10,620 nucleotides of DNA, taken from assembly GCA_031284295.1 (NCBI GenBank), contig JAITAE010000235.1:1-10620 (forward strand), read 5' to 3'. Origin of the DNA: Spirochaetaceae bacterium. Lineage in GTDB: Bacteria > Spirochaetota > Spirochaetia > Treponematales > Breznakiellaceae. The notes beneath the pieces are model-generated. The model was not told the origin of the DNA, made no database searches, and saw only the letters and a program-made list of their open reading frames with translations. Numbering within the stretch: the stretch's first letter is position 1; every line of letters starts with the position of its first letter. Positions 9,020 to 10,620 of this stretch are shown in pieces. The translations under genes and the position numbers were made by a program.

Positions 9020-9102
9020 GCCGAGGTGGTGGAATGGTAGACACCGGGGACTTAAAATCCCCTGGCCGCAAGGCCGTGTGAGTTCAAATCTCATCCTCGG
9101 CA
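9020..9102 (+). tRNA. tRNA-Leu (anticodon UAA)
   Basis: The acceptor stem is GCCGAGG (9020-9026) with CCTCGGC (9095-9101), followed by discriminator A at 9102. The anticodon stem is GGGGA (9046-9050) with TCCCC (9058-9062) and the loop CTTAAAA, giving anticodon TAA at 9053-9055, which reads UUA and, by wobble, UUG. A class II variable arm (GGCC-GCAA-GGCC, 9064-9075) fits leucine. The T arm is 9078-9094 with the loop TTCAAAT and one closing G-U pair. The 3' CCA is not encoded and must be added after transcription. Class II tRNA-Ser is excluded by the anticodon. Confidence 0.97.
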
Positions 9103-9112
9103 TACAGAGTCA

Positions 9113-9176
9113 AATCAGCGCTATCTTTGCCGGCGGCTTAGCGTTGGGGTAACGCTGATTAGCTCAAGGGGGCGTT
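9113..9176 (+). promoter_or_regulatory. Leader with mutually exclusive hairpins before the LolA-like gene
   Basis: AATCAGCG at 9113-9120 is the exact complement of CGCTGATT at 9153-9160. Competing stems are AGCGTT 9140-9145 with AACGCT 9151-9156 (loop GGGGT), and 9115-9123 with 9139-9147 (nine pairs, two of them G-U). A fourth option, AACGC 9151-9155 with GCGTT 9172-9176, would place the upstream ribosome binding site (AAGGGGG, 9166-9172) partly in a loop. No T tract follows, so this does not look like a terminator for the tRNA. Whether any switch operates is inference. Confidence 0.3.
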
Positions 9177-9180
9177 AACT

Positions 9181-9912
9181 ATGTTGGCGCTCAACTATTT
9201 TGACGCAATCAGTGCTTCCATAGGGGAGTTTGTGAAAAAACAGATTTTTTTTGTTTTCTTTCAGTTAATTGCTGTTTTGTTTGGCGTGACAGGGCAGCAA
9301 ATTGTTACCGCGGAAAGATTTATTGAAAGGGTTTCGGATAAATACGCGGGGTTTAGCGATTACGAGGCACGTATAACGATTCGTACCGGCAATACGGATA
9401 TGTACGGGACGCTCGTCCATAAAACTCCGAATTTTTTGCGCATAGATTTTTCAACGCCTTCCGAGCAGGTTATAGTTTTTAACGGCGATATGCTGACGGT
9501 CTACCTGCCGGAATACCGCGCAATCCTGAATCAGAGTGTAGCTTCAAGCCGTTCATCCGGGGCAAATCTTGCCACGGCGCAGGGACTTTCTCTGTTGCGG
9601 CGAAATTTTGCGGCAGCGTTTATCACGGGGCCCGATCCTGTGCCAATCGATGAGGGGGCCCGTGAAAAGGTTGTAAAACTGCGCCTTACACGACGTTACG
9701 GCTCGGAAGGTTTTCGCGAAATAATCCTGAGCATCGATCCCGATAATCTTTTGATACGGCGTATGCGGGGAACAACGATCGCGGACACCACGGTTCAGTT
9801 TGATTTTTCTGATATCAAGACGAATCAGGGAATTTCGGAACGGCGTTTCATGTACGATTCCCCCGCTTCGGCAAACCTTTACAACGATTTCCTGTTCCGA
9901 GACACCGAATAG
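9181..9912 (+). CDS. lolA: LolA-like periplasmic outer-membrane lipoprotein carrier
   Basis: LolA carries lipoproteins across the periplasm from the inner-membrane LolCDE transporter to the outer membrane. The product (243 residues from this ATG) has a hydrophobic signal segment, about residues 22-36, then a beta-rich LolA-type domain. Family features are GTLVHKTPNFLRIDFSTP (76-93), followed by a strand and turn with FNGDMLTVYLPEY (100-112), and near the end a phenylalanine-rich strand (DFSDIKTN...FLF). At the position of E. coli Arg43 (in KRPN) this protein has Thr82 (KTPN). I list the outermost ATG because AAGGGGG (9166-9172) lies eight bases before it. However, GTG at 9232 gives a textbook signal peptide (MKKQIFFVFFQLIAVLF) and also has AGGGGAG upstream, so it may be the true start. 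The next gene follows 37 bases after the stop, suggesting an operon. Confidence 0.85.
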   Translation: MLALNYFDAISASIGEFVKKQIFFVFFQLIAVLFGVTGQQIVTAERFIERVSDKYAGFSDYEARITIRTGNTDMYGTLVHKTPNFLRIDFSTPSEQVIVFNGDMLTVYLPEYRAILNQSVASSRSSGANLATAQGLSLLRRNFAAAFITGPDPVPIDEGAREKVVKLRLTRRYGSEGFREIILSIDPDNLLIRRMRGTTIADTTVQFDFSDIKTNQGISERRFMYDSPASANLYNDFLFRDTE

Positions 9913-9949
9913 CGGGGCGGCGGGGCAAGAGGGATAGAAAAGCAAAACA

Positions 9950-10620
9950 ATGAATAGTTCAGACGGAGATTCAAAGAGTATAGGCGAGAGCCTGAAGGGA
10001 GAACGCGAAAACAAGGGGCTGTCGGTAGACGATGCGGCGCGTGAAACAAACATCGCCCGCAAGTATATTGTAGCGATGGAGGAGGAGGACTTTTCGCAGT
10101 TTCCGGCGGAGACATACCTCTTGGGCTTTCTCAGAAATTATGGTGAGTACCTCGGGCTCAATGTAAAAAATCTTGTATCGCAGTACCGAATACTAAAAAT
10201 TCAGGAACAACCTGTTCCGTTGGCACAGCTTCTCAACAAGGCGCCGCCAGATGTTGCCCGAATAGCGCTTGTAAGCCTGGTAACCGCGGCAGGGCTCGCG
10301 CTGGTCGGCATTTCGGTATATTACTTCTTTTTCGCCCCAAAAAACAGACTGTCAGAATCCGCCGCAGAGCGGCAGCCGGTTGAGTATTCGTTTGCGGAAG
10401 GTACGCTGGAACAGCGTTTTTACGAAGGCGACGCGCTGATAATTCCGCTGGCCGGGAACACCTACAAGGTGTCGCTTAGAAGCATCGCGGACCTTGTAAC
10501 TATTGCCGCGCCGGGTAAAGAACTTAGGCTTGGCCTGAATAACGAAGCGGTTGTCGACATAAATAGTGACGGTGTTCCGGAACTAAAGGTAAACGCGATA
10601 GATTATGCGCAAAACCGTCC
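9950..10620 (+). CDS. RodZ-like helix-turn-helix membrane protein (5' part, truncated by window edge)
   Basis: The frame stays open for 223 codons to the window edge, so the C-terminus is missing. Residues about 11-80 form a Cro/RodZ-type helix-turn-helix domain (IGESLKGERENKGLSVDDAA), ending in the RodZ-typical YLLGFLRNYGEYLGL (56-70). A proline-containing linker leads to a single membrane helix at about 102-128. The remainder should lie in the periplasm and looks beta-rich; it includes DINSDGVPEL (203-212), a calcium-loop-like pattern. In RodZ the cytoplasmic domain binds MreB and helps set cell shape; the same role here is inference. The start is the first ATG after an in-frame stop at 9935-9937. 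The nearest purine-rich sequence (AGAGGGA, 9928-9934) is 15 bases upstream, which is too far to be a good ribosome binding site. It is probably co-transcribed with the LolA-like gene. Confidence 0.85.
   Translation, partial: MNSSDGDSKSIGESLKGERENKGLSVDDAARETNIARKYIVAMEEEDFSQFPAETYLLGFLRNYGEYLGLNVKNLVSQYRILKIQEQPVPLAQLLNKAPPDVARIALVSLVTAAGLALVGISVYYFFFAPKNRLSESAAERQPVEYSFAEGTLEQRFYEGDALIIPLAGNTYKVSLRSIADLVTIAAPGKELRLGLNNEAVVDINSDGVPELKVNAIDYAQNR

Noticed and set aside
8915..9103. 62-codon minus-strand frame over tRNA-Leu
   Set aside because: Its N-terminal part is the translated reverse complement of the tRNA, a well-known false gene type.

Overview
The window is a chromosomal housekeeping segment, with every gene on the + strand: rplL (L7/L12), rpoB, rpoC, tRNA-Leu(UAA), a LolA-like periplasmic lipoprotein carrier, and the 5' part of a RodZ-like membrane-anchored helix-turn-helix protein that runs off the right edge. 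Gene content, a two-membrane envelope (LolA), base composition near 50% GC, an RpoB of 1183 residues without the large E. coli-type insertion, and Asn at the rifampicin-pocket position equivalent to E. coli Ser531 together suggest a treponeme-like spirochaete. That placement is inference from protein character and was not checked against a database.

Layout. Bases 1-143 contain no recognisable end of rplJ. They hold a foldable leader (pairings 15-20/82-87 and 21-29/44-52) and a hairpin with a T-rich tail (97-126) directly before the rplL ribosome binding site. rplL is at 144-536. A long non-coding gap (537-924) with several hairpins follows, recalling the E. coli rplL-rpoB gap, where an attenuator and an RNase III site set the ratio of ribosomal protein to polymerase. 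rpoB (925-4476) and rpoC (4564-8847) are intact and separated by 87 bases that can form two small hairpins. After rpoC comes a spacer with a promoter-like sequence (8979-9010), tRNA-Leu(UAA) at 9020-9102, a leader with mutually exclusive hairpins (9113-9176), the LolA-like gene (9181-9912, possibly starting at GTG 9232) and the RodZ-like gene (9950 to beyond 10620).

How the parts work together. rplL, rpoB and rpoC supply the ribosomal stalk protein and the two large RNA polymerase subunits, an ancient linkage that ties translation capacity to transcription capacity. The LolA-like and RodZ-like genes form a separate envelope and cell-shape pair, probably transcribed with or just behind the tRNA, since no convincing terminator separates them.

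I found no mobile element, CRISPR array, phage gene or clearly new system. The points worth a second look are the structured non-coding gaps, the Asn in the rifampicin pocket, A-tracts at the rpoB 5' end, the changed LolA residue at the E. coli Arg43 position, and a calcium-loop-like motif in the periplasmic part of the RodZ-like protein.
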